DNA of 31,873 nucleotides, taken from JAFLUQ01 sp964551215. Lineage in GTDB: Bacteria > Bacillota > Clostridia > UMGS1883. The DNA lies in assembly GCA_964551215.1 (NCBI GenBank), contig CAZKBV010000010.1, forward strand, positions 1 through 31,873. Reading direction: 5' to 3'. Shown one piece after another: positions 1 to 7,354 of the stretch. A model generated the notes under the pieces. The model had not been told where the DNA came from. It saw nothing but the letters and a program-made list of their open reading frames with translations, and searched no databases. Position 1 is the stretch's first letter; the number at the start of each line of letters is the position of its first letter. The translations under genes and the position numbers were made by a program.

Positions 1-55
1 AGCAGTCTTTTTTTGCAAAAACACTTTAAATATTATGAGAATTGTGGTATAATAA

Positions 56-120
56 GCACAGAAGTCTTGCGGGGCAAGCCTTTAATGGCTTACGCCATAC
101 CGCGCTATGCGCGGCTGTGC
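56..120 (+). repeat. Four-stem inverted-repeat element
   Basis: Closing stem GCACAG (56-61) with CTGTGC (115-120) encloses three perfect hairpins: CTTGC/GCAAG (66-70, 74-78), ATGGC/GCCAT (85-89, 94-98) and CCGCGC/GCGCGG (100-105, 109-114). Drawn as single-stranded nucleic acid it is a four-way junction of about 65 nt. It is not a tRNA: arm sizes are wrong and there is no T-loop sequence or CCA end. The nearby -10 box at 48-53 would start transcription near base 60, inside the closing stem, so an RNA from that promoter would lack part of it. It may be a DNA element (REP/MITE-like) or an RNA made from elsewhere. Confidence 0.4.
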
Positions 121-133
121 AATTGACGGCTTC

Positions 134-165
134 GCAAAAATGCACTTGCAAGCAAGCATTTTTGC
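134..165. repeat. 10-bp perfect inverted repeat (hairpin)
   Basis: GCAAAAATGC (134-143) pairs exactly with GCATTTTTGC (156-165); the 12-nt loop contains the palindrome CTTGCAAG. It lies immediately upstream of the TGGTATAAT box at 169-177. No T-run follows on the plus strand, so a terminator role is unlikely. It is more plausibly part of the repeat-like element that begins at 56, or an operator. Confidence 0.45.
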
Positions 166-300
166 TCATGGTATAATATAATTAAAGGAAAAAATATAAC
201 CTAAGCGCGGATGTCCCCCGCGCAGGTTGCAATCTATCGCAAGCTCCGCTCCTTACAAGCAAAGTGGAGCGTTACACCGATTTAAATTTTAATTCCGCTA

Positions 301-882
301 TCAGCCTCCGGCACGGGCGATGAGAACCGACAGCGCCGCCATATAGACGGCTGCCAGTATGAGCGGAATCATGCCGTCGATATATCCTACCCGACCTTCA
401 AGGCCGTAATACAGTATATAGCAAATCATGCACAGCGCCGCTGCGATGACGGAAACCGCAAACAGGCAAATTGTGCTGCTCCGGCCGGATATCCCCAGCC
501 CATAAAGCGCATTACTCTCCAAAAACACCAGCGCAGTCCAGCCGACAATCAGGAGAAGCTCGGTTGTGACCTGCCTGTGAAACACCGCCATCGTGACGAG
601 AAGCAGCGCCGCATAGGAAATTATGGCAGAAAGAAGGACAGCTCTTGCGGAAAAGAAGGATTGAGCCGTATCCGCGCCGTTTGCGCCCTTAATAATCATT
701 ACCACCGCGGCAATACCCAAAAGAAATGCCGGAATCAGCAGCCAGCCGGATTTCATTCCCTTGACGGCGCCGGTTGGCTTGAACGCTAAAATCCACCACA
801 GCAAGTAAAACACACAGCATCCCACCAGCAAAAGATTTCCCAAAAGCATCTGCCGCGCCGAATTATTTGTTCCAAAAATCAT
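301..882 (-). CDS. Six-helix membrane protein, unknown function
   Basis: A 193-residue hydrophobic protein that I do not recognise. Starting from MIFGTNNSARQ there are six predicted membrane segments separated by short loops, and almost no soluble domain. The start at 882 is chosen because GGAGGT (890-895) lies 7 nt upstream. The frame stays open to a further Met at 972, but that codon has no ribosome site and the added residues are charged and unlike the rest. It lies downstream of, and in the same direction as, the small Cys-rich gene (1065-1280), so the two could be co-transcribed. Its 3' side runs into the palindrome-rich region 1-300. A small membrane partner, immunity or transport subunit are all possible; nothing in the sequence decides. 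Confidence 0.7.
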   Translation of the reverse strand: MIFGTNNSARQMLLGNLLLVGCCVFYLLWWILAFKPTGAVKGMKSGWLLIPAFLLGIAAVVMIIKGANGADTAQSFFSARAVLLSAIISYAALLLVTMAVFHRQVTTELLLIVGWTALVFLESNALYGLGISGRSSTICLFAVSVIAAALCMICYILYYGLEGRVGYIDGMIPLILAAVYMAALSVLIARAGG

Positions 883-1064
883 TTTGCTCACCTCCGACCG
901 AATTTCCCCAAAATTTCGCTCCACCATTTCTTTCTTTATCGGATTCCTTTCAATCGTCGCGCCGTTAGGCATACTCTCGCACAGCGTCGGCGGGAGTGCG
1001 GCTCATAACATTTTCGTAGCTATCGTAGTTATCGTAATATGACACAGTTACTCCCCCTGACGCT

Positions 1065-1280
1065 CTATCCCTTCACAAGCCCGCCGGAGAATTCCGCGTT
1101 AATTTCCGATATTTCTTTTTCGCCGTCAATGTATGGCCGATAGATTTCATCTACTCTGCCGCCGCCCAAGTTATCACAGCCGTTGCAAAACTCACATTCA
1201 CCGCCGCAATAGCTCAGTGAACGGCGGATAATTTTTTCGCGTTCCTCGCGGGTTGTATCTTTGATAAGTATTGATTTCAT
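1065..1280 (-). CDS. Small Cys-rich protein of unknown function
   Basis: A 71-residue protein beginning MKSILIKDTTREERE. It contains a compact cysteine cluster, CGGECEFCNGC, followed by a Gly-rich turn and a conserved-looking IYRPYIDGEKEI segment. Small proteins of this layout occur in many Clostridia as hypothetical proteins, sometimes with misleading purine-biosynthesis names; I recall this pattern but cannot verify it here. The four cysteines could bind zinc or a metal cluster. Upstream in-frame codons include ATG at 1286 and GTG at 1292. The GTG overlaps the ribosome site AGAAGG (1292-1297) and is unlikely. ATG 1286 is 5 nt from that site and ATG 1280 is 11 nt away. I prefer 1280 because the family start looks like MKSI, but 1286 is also possible. 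Confidence 0.65.
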   Translation of the reverse strand: MKSILIKDTTREEREKIIRRSLSYCGGECEFCNGCDNLGGGRVDEIYRPYIDGEKEISEINAEFSGGLVKG

Positions 1281-1312
1281 AATCATATTCACCTTCTAAT
1301 TTATTTTAATTT

Positions 1313-1348
1313 AATTTAGGTTTAGATGATAATTTAAGTTTAGATGAT
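1313..1348. repeat. Two tandem 18-bp direct repeats in the leader
   Basis: Units 1313-1330 and 1331-1348 differ at one base (AATTTAGGTTTAGATGAT versus AATTTAAGTTTAGATGAT). The AGATGAT part recurs inverted as ATCATCT at 1366-1372, so the second unit can also form a stem with it. The repeats lie between the promoter and start codon of the Cys-rich gene, so they could be operator sites or a leader RNA element. A replication-slippage duplication is the simplest alternative. Confidence 0.5.
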
Positions 1349-1396
1349 TTTGTCCAAAAACGCCTATCATCTGAATCTATATACAACCACTATTTC

Positions 1397-1425
1397 AGTA
1401 TACACCATATATGTAAAATTTTCAA
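1397..1425 (-). promoter_or_regulatory. Sigma-A-type promoter for the Cys-rich gene
   Basis: On the minus strand, TTGAAA (1420-1425) and TATACT (1397-1402) are separated by exactly 17 nt. The predicted start near 1390 gives a leader of about 110 nt to the Cys-rich gene. That leader contains the tandem 18-bp repeats at 1313-1348 and an inverted AGATGAT/ATCATCT pair. Confidence 0.6.
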
Positions 1426-1520
1426 GGGGTTTCTGTTATTTGCCGATATTATTTATAGTGAATTCCTTTCCTGTCGGCCGCCGCATAAAATCCAAGGGCA
1501 TTGAGGAGAGGTTCGAGAGG

Positions 1521-1580
1521 GAGTATATCAAGAAGGAATATATCAAGAAGGAGTATGTCGAGAAGGAGTATATCAAAAAA
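1521..1580. repeat. 15-bp tandem repeat, four units
   Basis: Units start at 1521, 1536, 1551 and 1566, each a variant of GAGTATATCAAGAAG. The second and third units carry one and two substitutions, and the last decays into an A-run. A period of 15 keeps the plus frame open (EYIKK repeats), but no gene signals accompany it. There are no spacers, so it is not a CRISPR array. Confidence 0.7.
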
Positions 1581-1599
1581 ACGCTCATACAAATGTGGC

Positions 1600-1633
1600 C
1601 CGACCCCCAAAAGTCAGACTTTTTGGGGGTCGG
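1600..1633. terminator. Long near-perfect hairpin, possible 3' end of uvrBA
   Basis: CCGACCCCCAAAAGTC (1600-1615) pairs with GACTTTTTGGGGGTCGG (1617-1633), with one unpaired T. It lies about 120 nt past the uvrA stop. Neither side has a T-run directly after the stem; on the minus strand a run of seven T follows about 20 nt later, and on the plus strand TTTTTC follows after about 20 nt. It could end the uvrBA message or be a dispersed palindromic repeat. Confidence 0.4.
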
Positions 1634-1742
1634 ATCATAAATGTTTACGGGGTTTTTCTTTTTTACTTTGCGTATTTATTTCACAATCGACGCCACGAAA
1701 AGCGACAACATTCGCCGTTATTTACACAATATTTCAGCTTCA

Positions 1743-1772
1743 CTGTTTATTTAACGCCGCTGTTTATTTAAC
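1743..1772. repeat. Tandem duplication over the uvrA stop codon
   Basis: CTGTTTATTTAAC occurs at 1743-1755 and again at 1760-1772 (period 17). The copy at 1760-1772 is coding (…LNKQ) and the other contains the stop codon. See the finding on stop-spanning duplications. Confidence 0.75.
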
Positions 1773-4588
1773 AGATCCTTAAGGAATTGACCGGTATAGG
1801 AATTTTCGCATTGAGCAACCTCCTCGGGAGTTCCGGCCGCCACTACCGTTCCGCCGTTATTTCCCCCTTCGGGGCCCAAGTCGATTATATAGTCCGCCGT
1901 CTTGATAACGTCGAGGTTATGCTCGATAACAAGCACTGTGTTTCCTGTGGACACAAGGCTTTGAAGCACATCAATAAGCTTATGCACATCGCTTGAATGG
2001 AGGCCGGTGGTAGGCTCGTCCAAAATATATATGGTGCGGCCGGTGCTTCTGCGGCTCAGCTCCGTTGCCAGCTTAACTCTCTGGGCTTCGCCGCCGGAAA
2101 GAGTCGTGGAGGACTGCCCCAGCTTAATATACCCCAGCCCCACGTCGTACAGGGTTTGGATTTTCCGCTTGATTTTGGGATGGCTGTCGAAAAAGCTAAG
2201 CGCCTCCTCAACGGTCATATCCAAAACCTCGTATATGTTTTTGCCCTTGAATTTTACCTCCAGAGTTTCGCGGTTGTACCGTTTGCCCTTGCACACCTCG
2301 CAGGGAACGTATACGTCGGGAAGAAAGTGCATCTCGATTTTGATTATGCCGTCGCCGGCGCAGGCTTCGCACCGTCCACCCCGGACATTGAAGCTGAACC
2401 GCCCCGCGCCGTAGCCTCTGGCCTTGGCCTCCTGAGTCTGAGCGAACAGCTCCCGTATGTCGTTGAAAACTCCCGTGTATGTGGCGGGATTGGAGCGGGG
2501 AGTGCGCCCGATGGGGGATTGGTCGATGTCGATTACCTTGTCAAGCTGCTCGATGCCAAGTATATCCTTGTGCTTTCCCGGAATTGCGTGGCTTCGGTTA
2601 AGCTCGTAGCTCAAACGCTTGTTAATAATTTCGTTCACAAGGGAGCTTTTTCCGCTGCCGGATACGCCTGTCACGCATACGAACAAGCCCAATGGAATGT
2701 CCACATCTATATTTTTCAGGTTGTTTTCCGCCGCGCCTATGACCTTAAGCTGTCTGCCGTCGCTTTTGCGCCGCTCTTTGGGAATTTCAATGCGCTTTCT
2801 TCCGCTGAGATAGTCCCCGGTAACGGAGCCGGGAGTGTTCATTATTTCCTGCGCGCTTCCCACGGCGATTATTTCTCCGCCGTGGACGCCTGCGCCGGGG
2901 CCTACGTCCACAATGCAGTCGGCGGCGTACATGGTGTCCTCGTCATGCTCCACCACAATAAGCGTGTTGCCCAAATCACGCAGTCTTTTTAATGAATCAA
3001 GCAGCTTTTCGTTGTCCCTTTGATGCAGTCCGATGCTGGGTTCGTCCAAAATATACAGCACGCCCACCAGTCCGGAGCCTATCTGGGTCGCAAGGCGTAT
3101 GCGCTGGGATTCGCCGCCGGAAAGCGTTCCGGCGCTTCGGGAAAGGGTGAGATATTCAAGCCCCACATTTTTCAGAAAAGCAAGTCGGGCGTTTATCTCT
3201 TTCAGTATCGGCTCGGAAATTACAGCGTCCTTGCCGGTAAGCTTCAGATTACGGAAAAACTCCGCCTCGTCGCTTATGGGCATAGAGCATACCTCGTCAA
3301 TGTTTTTGCCCCCTACGGTTACGCAGAGCATTTCCTTTTTAAGCCTTTTGCCGTGGCAGGTGTTACAGGGAATTTCGCGCATAAGCCCCTCAATGTCCGC
3401 CTTCAACCAGTCGCTGTCGGTTTCGTTGTACCGGCGTTGAAGGTTGTTTACAAGACCTTCAAAGGGCAGACTGTATTTTGCCGTGCCGCCGCCCCGTTTA
3501 AATTCCACGTCAAGCTTTTCGCCCTTTGTGCCGAAAAGGATAATGTCGATAATTTCTTTCGGAAGGTTTTTCACGGGGGTTTTGAGACTGAAATTGTATT
3601 TTTTCGCCAAGGCCTTGTAATAGGCGTTGGCCATGCTGTCCTCCTTGTCGGGAGCCCGCCAGCCGCTGACGGAGAAAGCGCCCTCCAAGATTGACAGCTC
3701 GCCGCTTACAAGCACCAAATCCGGATCAATGCGCTTGATAACGCCTATGCCGCCGCATGAGGGGCAGGCTCCGAAGGGGTTGTTAAAGGAAAAGCTTCTG
3801 GGCGACAGCTCTTCAATGCTTATTCCGCAGTCGTCACAGGCGTAATTTTGGGAAAAGGTGATTTCCTCCTCGCCGTTTAAAACCTTTACAACTCCGCCGC
3901 CCAAGTGGAGGGCAAGCTCCAATGAATCCGTGAGACGTTTCCTTATGCCGTCGCGGACGACAAGACGGTCGATTATTATTTCGATTGTGTGTTTTTTGTT
4001 CTTTTCAAGGGCGATTTCCTCGGTAAGCTCGTATATATTGCCGTCTATGCGTACTCTGGAATAGCCGCTTTTCTTCGCGTCCTCAAGGATTTTTGCGTGT
4101 TCGCCCTTTTTCCCCCGCACTACCGGCGCCATAAGGTGCAGACGGCTGCCCTCGGGCAGAGATAAAATTTTGTCGACTATCTGATCCACCGTCTGCTTCA
4201 CGATTTCCCTGCCGCACTTGGGGCAGTGGGGGATTCCCACGCGGGCAAACAACAGCCTCAGATAGTCGTATATTTCCGTAACGGTGCCTACGGTGGAGCG
4301 GGGATTTTTGTTGGTGGTTTTCTGGTCGATGCTTATTGCCGGACTAAGCCCCTCGATGGATTCCACGTCCGGCTTTTCCATCTGCCCGAGAAACATTCTG
4401 GCGTATGAGGAAAGAGACTCCACGTACCGCCTTTGCCCCTCGGCGTAGATTGTGTCAAAGGCAAGGGAGGTTTTGCCGCTGCCGGAAACGCCGGTAAACA
4501 CGACAAGCTTGTCTCTGGGAATTTCCAGGGATACGTTTTTCAGATTGTTTTCCTTTGCGCCTTTGATTATGATTTTGTTATCCTTCAA
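1751..4588 (-). CDS. uvrA: UvrA, excinuclease ABC subunit A
   Basis: Damage-sensing ATPase of nucleotide excision repair; it dimerises, binds distorted DNA, loads UvrB and leaves. The 945-residue length matches the family (about 940). It has two ABC ATPase halves. The first has Walker A GVSGSGKT at residues 33-40, an inserted CPKCG element near 122, a CDDC/CPSC zinc module and signature LSGGESQRIRLA. The second has GVSGSGKSS near 640, a CEAC/CEVC zinc module and signature LSGGEAQRVKLA. The start is TTG at 4588, preceded by AAGGTGAA (4594-4601), which overlaps the uvrB stop. Only 11 nt separate it from uvrB, so they form one operon under the LexA-type promoter. The stop region carries a 13-bp direct repeat with 17-bp period. 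Confidence 0.98.
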   Translation of the reverse strand: MKDNKIIIKGAKENNLKNVSLEIPRDKLVVFTGVSGSGKTSLAFDTIYAEGQRRYVESLSSYARMFLGQMEKPDVESIEGLSPAISIDQKTTNKNPRSTVGTVTEIYDYLRLLFARVGIPHCPKCGREIVKQTVDQIVDKILSLPEGSRLHLMAPVVRGKKGEHAKILEDAKKSGYSRVRIDGNIYELTEEIALEKNKKHTIEIIIDRLVVRDGIRKRLTDSLELALHLGGGVVKVLNGEEEITFSQNYACDDCGISIEELSPRSFSFNNPFGACPSCGGIGVIKRIDPDLVLVSGELSILEGAFSVSGWRAPDKEDSMANAYYKALAKKYNFSLKTPVKNLPKEIIDIILFGTKGEKLDVEFKRGGGTAKYSLPFEGLVNNLQRRYNETDSDWLKADIEGLMREIPCNTCHGKRLKKEMLCVTVGGKNIDEVCSMPISDEAEFFRNLKLTGKDAVISEPILKEINARLAFLKNVGLEYLTLSRSAGTLSGGESQRIRLATQIGSGLVGVLYILDEPSIGLHQRDNEKLLDSLKRLRDLGNTLIVVEHDEDTMYAADCIVDVGPGAGVHGGEIIAVGSAQEIMNTPGSVTGDYLSGRKRIEIPKERRKSDGRQLKVIGAAENNLKNIDVDIPLGLFVCVTGVSGSGKSSLVNEIINKRLSYELNRSHAIPGKHKDILGIEQLDKVIDIDQSPIGRTPRSNPATYTGVFNDIRELFAQTQEAKARGYGAGRFSFNVRGGRCEACAGDGIIKIEMHFLPDVYVPCEVCKGKRYNRETLEVKFKGKNIYEVLDMTVEEALSFFDSHPKIKRKIQTLYDVGLGYIKLGQSSTTLSGGEAQRVKLATELSRRSTGRTIYILDEPTTGLHSSDVHKLIDVLQSLVSTGNTVLVIEHNLDVIKTADYIIDLGPEGGNNGGTVVAAGTPEEVAQCENSYTGQFLKDLLNKQRR

Positions 4589-4599
4589 AGCAGTTCACC

Positions 4600-6540
4600 T
4601 TAATTCTTTTTCAGTCGTTTTATTTTATCTCTTATTTTCGCGGCGTCCTCAAAGCGAAGCTCCTGAGCCGCCTGATGCATGGCGTTGGTGAGCTGAGCCA
4701 AAACAAGGGAATTGTCCAAGCGCGGCTCCTTTTCCTCCTCGTCGGGCTTAACGGCGGCGATAACGTCGCTTACGGCCTTTTTAATGCCCTTGGGGGTGAT
4801 GTTGTGGTCAAGGTTATACTGATGCTGTATTTTACGGCGGCGGTTGGTTTCATCTATCGCCCGCTTCATGGAATCCGTCTGAGTGTCGGCATACATTATA
4901 ACCTTGCCATTTTCGTTTCTGGCGGCGCGGCCTACGGTTTGAATAAGGGAGGTTTCGCTTCTGAGAAAGCCTTCCTTGTCCGCGTCAAGGATTGCCACGA
5001 GGGACACCTCCGGAAGGTCAAGGCCTTCTCTCAGCAGGTTGATTCCCACCAGCACATCGAACACCCCAAGGCGCAGATCCCGAACGATTTCCATTCGTTC
5101 CAGAGTTTCCACGTCGGAGTGCATATATTTTACCTTTACGCCCATAGTGCGTAAATAGTCCGTCAAATCCTCCGCCATTTTTTTCGTGAGAGTTGTAACG
5201 AGCACCCTTTCCTTTTTTTCGGCACGGACGAAAATTTCCCCCAAAAGGTCGTCTATCTGCCCCTTTACGGGGCGGACGATAATTTCCGGGTCCAAAAGGC
5301 CTGTGGGACGGATGACCTGCTCCGCAATATTTTTCGACAGCCCTCTTTCGTACTCCGCCGGAGTTGCGCTGACGTAAATTGCCTGATGTATGTGCTTTTC
5401 AAATTCCTCGAAGCTCAAAGGACGGTTGTCCAGAGCGGAGGGCAGACGGAAGCCGTAGTCCACAAGATTCTGCTTGCGGCTTCGGTCGCCGGCGTACATG
5501 GCCCTCACCTGAGGTATGGTAACATGGCTTTCGTCCACCACCAGAAGAAAATCCTCGGGAAAGTAGTCTAAAAGGGTATAGGGCGGGCTTCCGGGGGCGC
5601 GGCCGCTGATGTGGCGGGAGTAGTTTTCAATTCCGCTGCAATAGCCTACCTCGCGCAGCATCTCAATGTCGTAATTTGTTCGCTCCTCCAGACGCTGGGC
5701 TTCAACCAATTTGTTCGCCCCTCGAAGCTCCGCCAGTCTTTGCTTCAGCTCCTCTTGAATCGACGAAATCGCGGCTTCCAGTTTGTCGCCGGTGGTAACG
5801 TAGTGGGAGGCGGGAAAGATGGCAACGTGGCTTCGGCTACCGAGAATTTCCCCCGTAAGGGTGTCTATTTCGCTTATTTTCTCGATTTCGTCGCCGAAAA
5901 AATCTATCCTTACGGCATTTTCCGCGCTGCTTGCGGGAATGACCTCCAAAACCTCACCCCGAACGCGGAACTTGCCTCTCGTAAAATTTATGTCGTTGCG
6001 CTGGTACTGCATTTCGATGAGTCTGGAGATTATTTCGTCTCTGTCCTTGACCATGCCGGGCCTGAGAGACAGCACCATGCTTCGGTAATCCTCCGGGTCG
6101 CCCAAGCCGTATATACAGCTTACCGACGCCACAACGATGACGTCCCGCCGTTCAAACAGCGCGCTTGTGGCGCTGTGGCGGAGCTTGTCTATATCGTCGT
6201 TGGTTTGGGCGTCCTTTTCTATATATGTGTCGCTGGCGGCAATGTAGGCCTCCGGCTGGTAGTAATCGTAAAAGCTGACAAAATATTCCACCGCGTTGTT
6301 GGGGAAATATTCCTTGAACTCGCTGCAAAGCTGAGCCGCAAGGGTTTTATTGTGGGCGAGAACAAGGGTCGGCTTGTTGACCCTTGCGATAACATTCGCT
6401 ATGGTAAAGGTTTTGCCGCTGCCGGTAACACCCAGCAGAGTTTGAGCGGGAAAGCCCTTGTTTATCCCCTCCGTAAGGCTGTCAATGGCCTTAGGCTGAT
6501 CCCCCGTAGGCTCGTAATCCGAAACAAGCTGAAAATTCAT
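4600..6540 (-). CDS. uvrB: UvrB, excinuclease ABC subunit B
   Basis: Helicase-fold damage-verification subunit that accepts DNA from UvrA and recruits UvrC for incision. The 646-residue protein shows Walker A GVTGSGKT at residues 37-44, the DNA-clamping beta-hairpin region (YDYYQPEAY), the DESH box in VVDESHVTIPQVRAMYAGD, the helicase motif VGRAARN, and a C-terminal UVR domain (AAQELRFEDAAKIRDKI) that contacts UvrC. The start at 6540 (MNFQLVSDYEPTGDQPKAI) is chosen over an in-frame Met-like codon at 6600. That codon lies inside the promoter, whereas AGAAGG precedes 6540. It is first in the uvrB-uvrA operon. The perfect LexA box in its promoter predicts SOS induction. No uvrC is present in the window. 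Confidence 0.98.
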   Translation of the reverse strand: MNFQLVSDYEPTGDQPKAIDSLTEGINKGFPAQTLLGVTGSGKTFTIANVIARVNKPTLVLAHNKTLAAQLCSEFKEYFPNNAVEYFVSFYDYYQPEAYIAASDTYIEKDAQTNDDIDKLRHSATSALFERRDVIVVASVSCIYGLGDPEDYRSMVLSLRPGMVKDRDEIISRLIEMQYQRNDINFTRGKFRVRGEVLEVIPASSAENAVRIDFFGDEIEKISEIDTLTGEILGSRSHVAIFPASHYVTTGDKLEAAISSIQEELKQRLAELRGANKLVEAQRLEERTNYDIEMLREVGYCSGIENYSRHISGRAPGSPPYTLLDYFPEDFLLVVDESHVTIPQVRAMYAGDRSRKQNLVDYGFRLPSALDNRPLSFEEFEKHIHQAIYVSATPAEYERGLSKNIAEQVIRPTGLLDPEIIVRPVKGQIDDLLGEIFVRAEKKERVLVTTLTKKMAEDLTDYLRTMGVKVKYMHSDVETLERMEIVRDLRLGVFDVLVGINLLREGLDLPEVSLVAILDADKEGFLRSETSLIQTVGRAARNENGKVIMYADTQTDSMKRAIDETNRRRKIQHQYNLDHNITPKGIKKAVSDVIAAVKPDEEEKEPRLDNSLVLAQLTNAMHQAAQELRFEDAAKIRDKIKRLKKN

Positions 6541-6571
6541 TTTTATACCTTCTTTCAAGGTCTTTATAGGT

Positions 6572-6600
6572 ATTATACACGAACTTTTGTTCGCTGTCAA
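6572..6600 (-). promoter_or_regulatory. Consensus sigma-A promoter of uvrBA
   Basis: On the minus strand, TTGACA (6595-6600), a 17-nt spacer, and TATAAT (6572-6577): both hexamers match consensus exactly. The transcription start is expected near 6565, leaving a leader of about 25 nt to uvrB. Such a strong core promoter needs repression, which the LexA box within the spacer would supply. Confidence 0.92.
6580..6593. promoter_or_regulatory. LexA (SOS) operator in the uvrBA promoter
   Basis: CGAACAAAAGTTCG (shown for the minus strand) fits the Gram-positive LexA/DinR consensus CGAAC-N4-GTTCG at every fixed position and is dyad-symmetric. It lies between the -35 and -10 boxes, so bound LexA would block RNA polymerase. 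uvrBA is a classic SOS target in Bacillus and relatives. Confidence 0.93.
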
Positions 6601-6636
6601 TAGGTTAATAATTATTTTTTGGCGCCATGGCCGAGA

Positions 6637-7296
6637 CTATTTGTTTTTCTTCCCCAAAGGACAAGCTCTCATACATACGCCGCACACGGCTCCTCTGCCT
6701 ATGCCTTGAAATTCCCGCTTCATGTATTCGCTGCACGCCCGGGCGTCGAAGATTTCGCTCCGCTCCATTCCGGGGACGTAGTTTACTCCCCGTATGGCAA
6801 GGGCCTTGCAGGCGTCGGCGCAGACGCGGCAGCTTCCGCATAAATCCTTGTATTCCCGTTTTGAAATAGGGAGGGGAGAATCGGTAAAGACCGTTCCCAG
6901 CCGCACCCGAGGGCCGTATTTTTCCGAAATAAACAGCGCGCTTTTCCCTATGCTGCCAAGCCCCGCGCTAACGGCGCAGCGTTTGTGGCTGAAGCGGGCG
7001 GCATAGCCCTCCACGGACTGGCTGGCGGGTACGGCTCCGGCCCGAAAGCCCTCGCTCATAAGCATAAGCACAAGCTTTTCCTCCACTCTGTCAATGTAAG
7101 CGTTAACCGTGCGGTAGTGGTGGAAATAGGTTTTTGTGGGAGCATCGTCTATTTCGTCCACAACGCTGTCGGAAAGCCTCACCACAAGGGATATTGCGTA
7201 TTTTAGCCCGCGGAAGGGGGTGTCCTCCTGAAGGGAGAAGCCTGTTTCACTTATCAGTTCCTCTTGGCAGAGCCGGATTATTTTTTCTTCTATCAT
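6637..7296 (-). CDS. Short QueG-like protein, two [4Fe-4S] motifs
   Basis: A 219-residue protein resembling the core of epoxyqueuosine reductase QueG. It has the HKRCAVSAGLGSIGKSALFISEKYG segment typical of that family, then two ferredoxin-type clusters, CGSCRVCADAC and CGVCMRACP, near the C-terminus. QueG proper is about 370-390 residues, with a longer N-terminal cobalamin-binding part and C-terminal HEAT repeats that are missing here. I would therefore call it a family relative, not assign queuosine synthesis. The start at 7296 (MIEEKIIRL) has GGAGGA 8 nt upstream; the Met at 7320 has none. It is transcribed in the same direction as uvrB, whose own promoter follows directly. Likely a redox enzyme of the cytoplasm with unknown substrate. 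Confidence 0.8.
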   Translation of the reverse strand: MIEEKIIRLCQEELISETGFSLQEDTPFRGLKYAISLVVRLSDSVVDEIDDAPTKTYFHHYRTVNAYIDRVEEKLVLMLMSEGFRAGAVPASQSVEGYAARFSHKRCAVSAGLGSIGKSALFISEKYGPRVRLGTVFTDSPLPISKREYKDLCGSCRVCADACKALAIRGVNYVPGMERSEIFDARACSEYMKREFQGIGRGAVCGVCMRACPLGKKNK

Positions 7297-7354
7297 GAGT
7301 TGTTCCTCCGTAACTGTCATTTGCGGATTTCCGCTTTTTTATTTCCTTCTTTTA

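Larger units (their letters stand above)
1..300. other. Non-coding, structured repeat-like region
   Basis: I see no credible gene here. The stretch holds two TGGTATAAT extended -10 boxes on the plus strand (TATAAT at 48-53 and 172-177), a compact set of nested inverted repeats (56-120), a perfect 10-bp hairpin (134-143 with 156-165), and two further inverted repeats: a GC-rich one (about 204-222) and CGCTCC/GGAGCG (about 247-270). The density of palindromes suggests a repeat element or a structured RNA rather than ordinary spacer. Neither -10 box leads to a plus-strand gene; the next gene lies on the minus strand. Part of the stretch may act as 3' end for that gene. Confidence 0.5.
1293..1750. 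other. Repeat-rich intergenic region, no convincing gene
   Basis: Between the uvrA 3' end and the Cys-rich gene lie, in order, the 18-bp repeat pair, a minus-strand promoter, a 15-bp unit repeated four times, a long hairpin, and an AT-rich stretch. A plus-strand frame (1344-1640) is open through the repeats but has no ribosome site and reads out a low-complexity EYIKK pattern, so I do not call it a gene. Confidence 0.5.

Noticed and set aside
56..120. tRNA gene
   Set aside because: Four stems look cloverleaf-like, but the arm lengths, loop sizes and missing T-loop and CCA rule it out.
883..972. 30-residue N-terminal extension of the six-helix membrane protein
   Set aside because: The upstream Met lacks a ribosome site, while GGAGGT is ideally placed before the start at 882.
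1521..1580. CRISPR array
   Set aside because: Units are contiguous with no spacers, too short, and no cas gene is present.
1344..1640. Plus-strand open frame through the 15-bp repeats (98 codons)
   Set aside because: No ribosome site, low-complexity EYIKK reading, and it ends within the long hairpin.
1997..2992. Long plus-strand open frame opposite uvrA (331 codons)
   Set aside because: It mirrors a confidently identified gene; composition is typical of antisense shadow and no start signals were seen.
5611..6603. Plus-strand open frame opposite uvrB (330 codons)
   Set aside because: Shadow of uvrB; it would also cross the uvrB promoter and LexA box.
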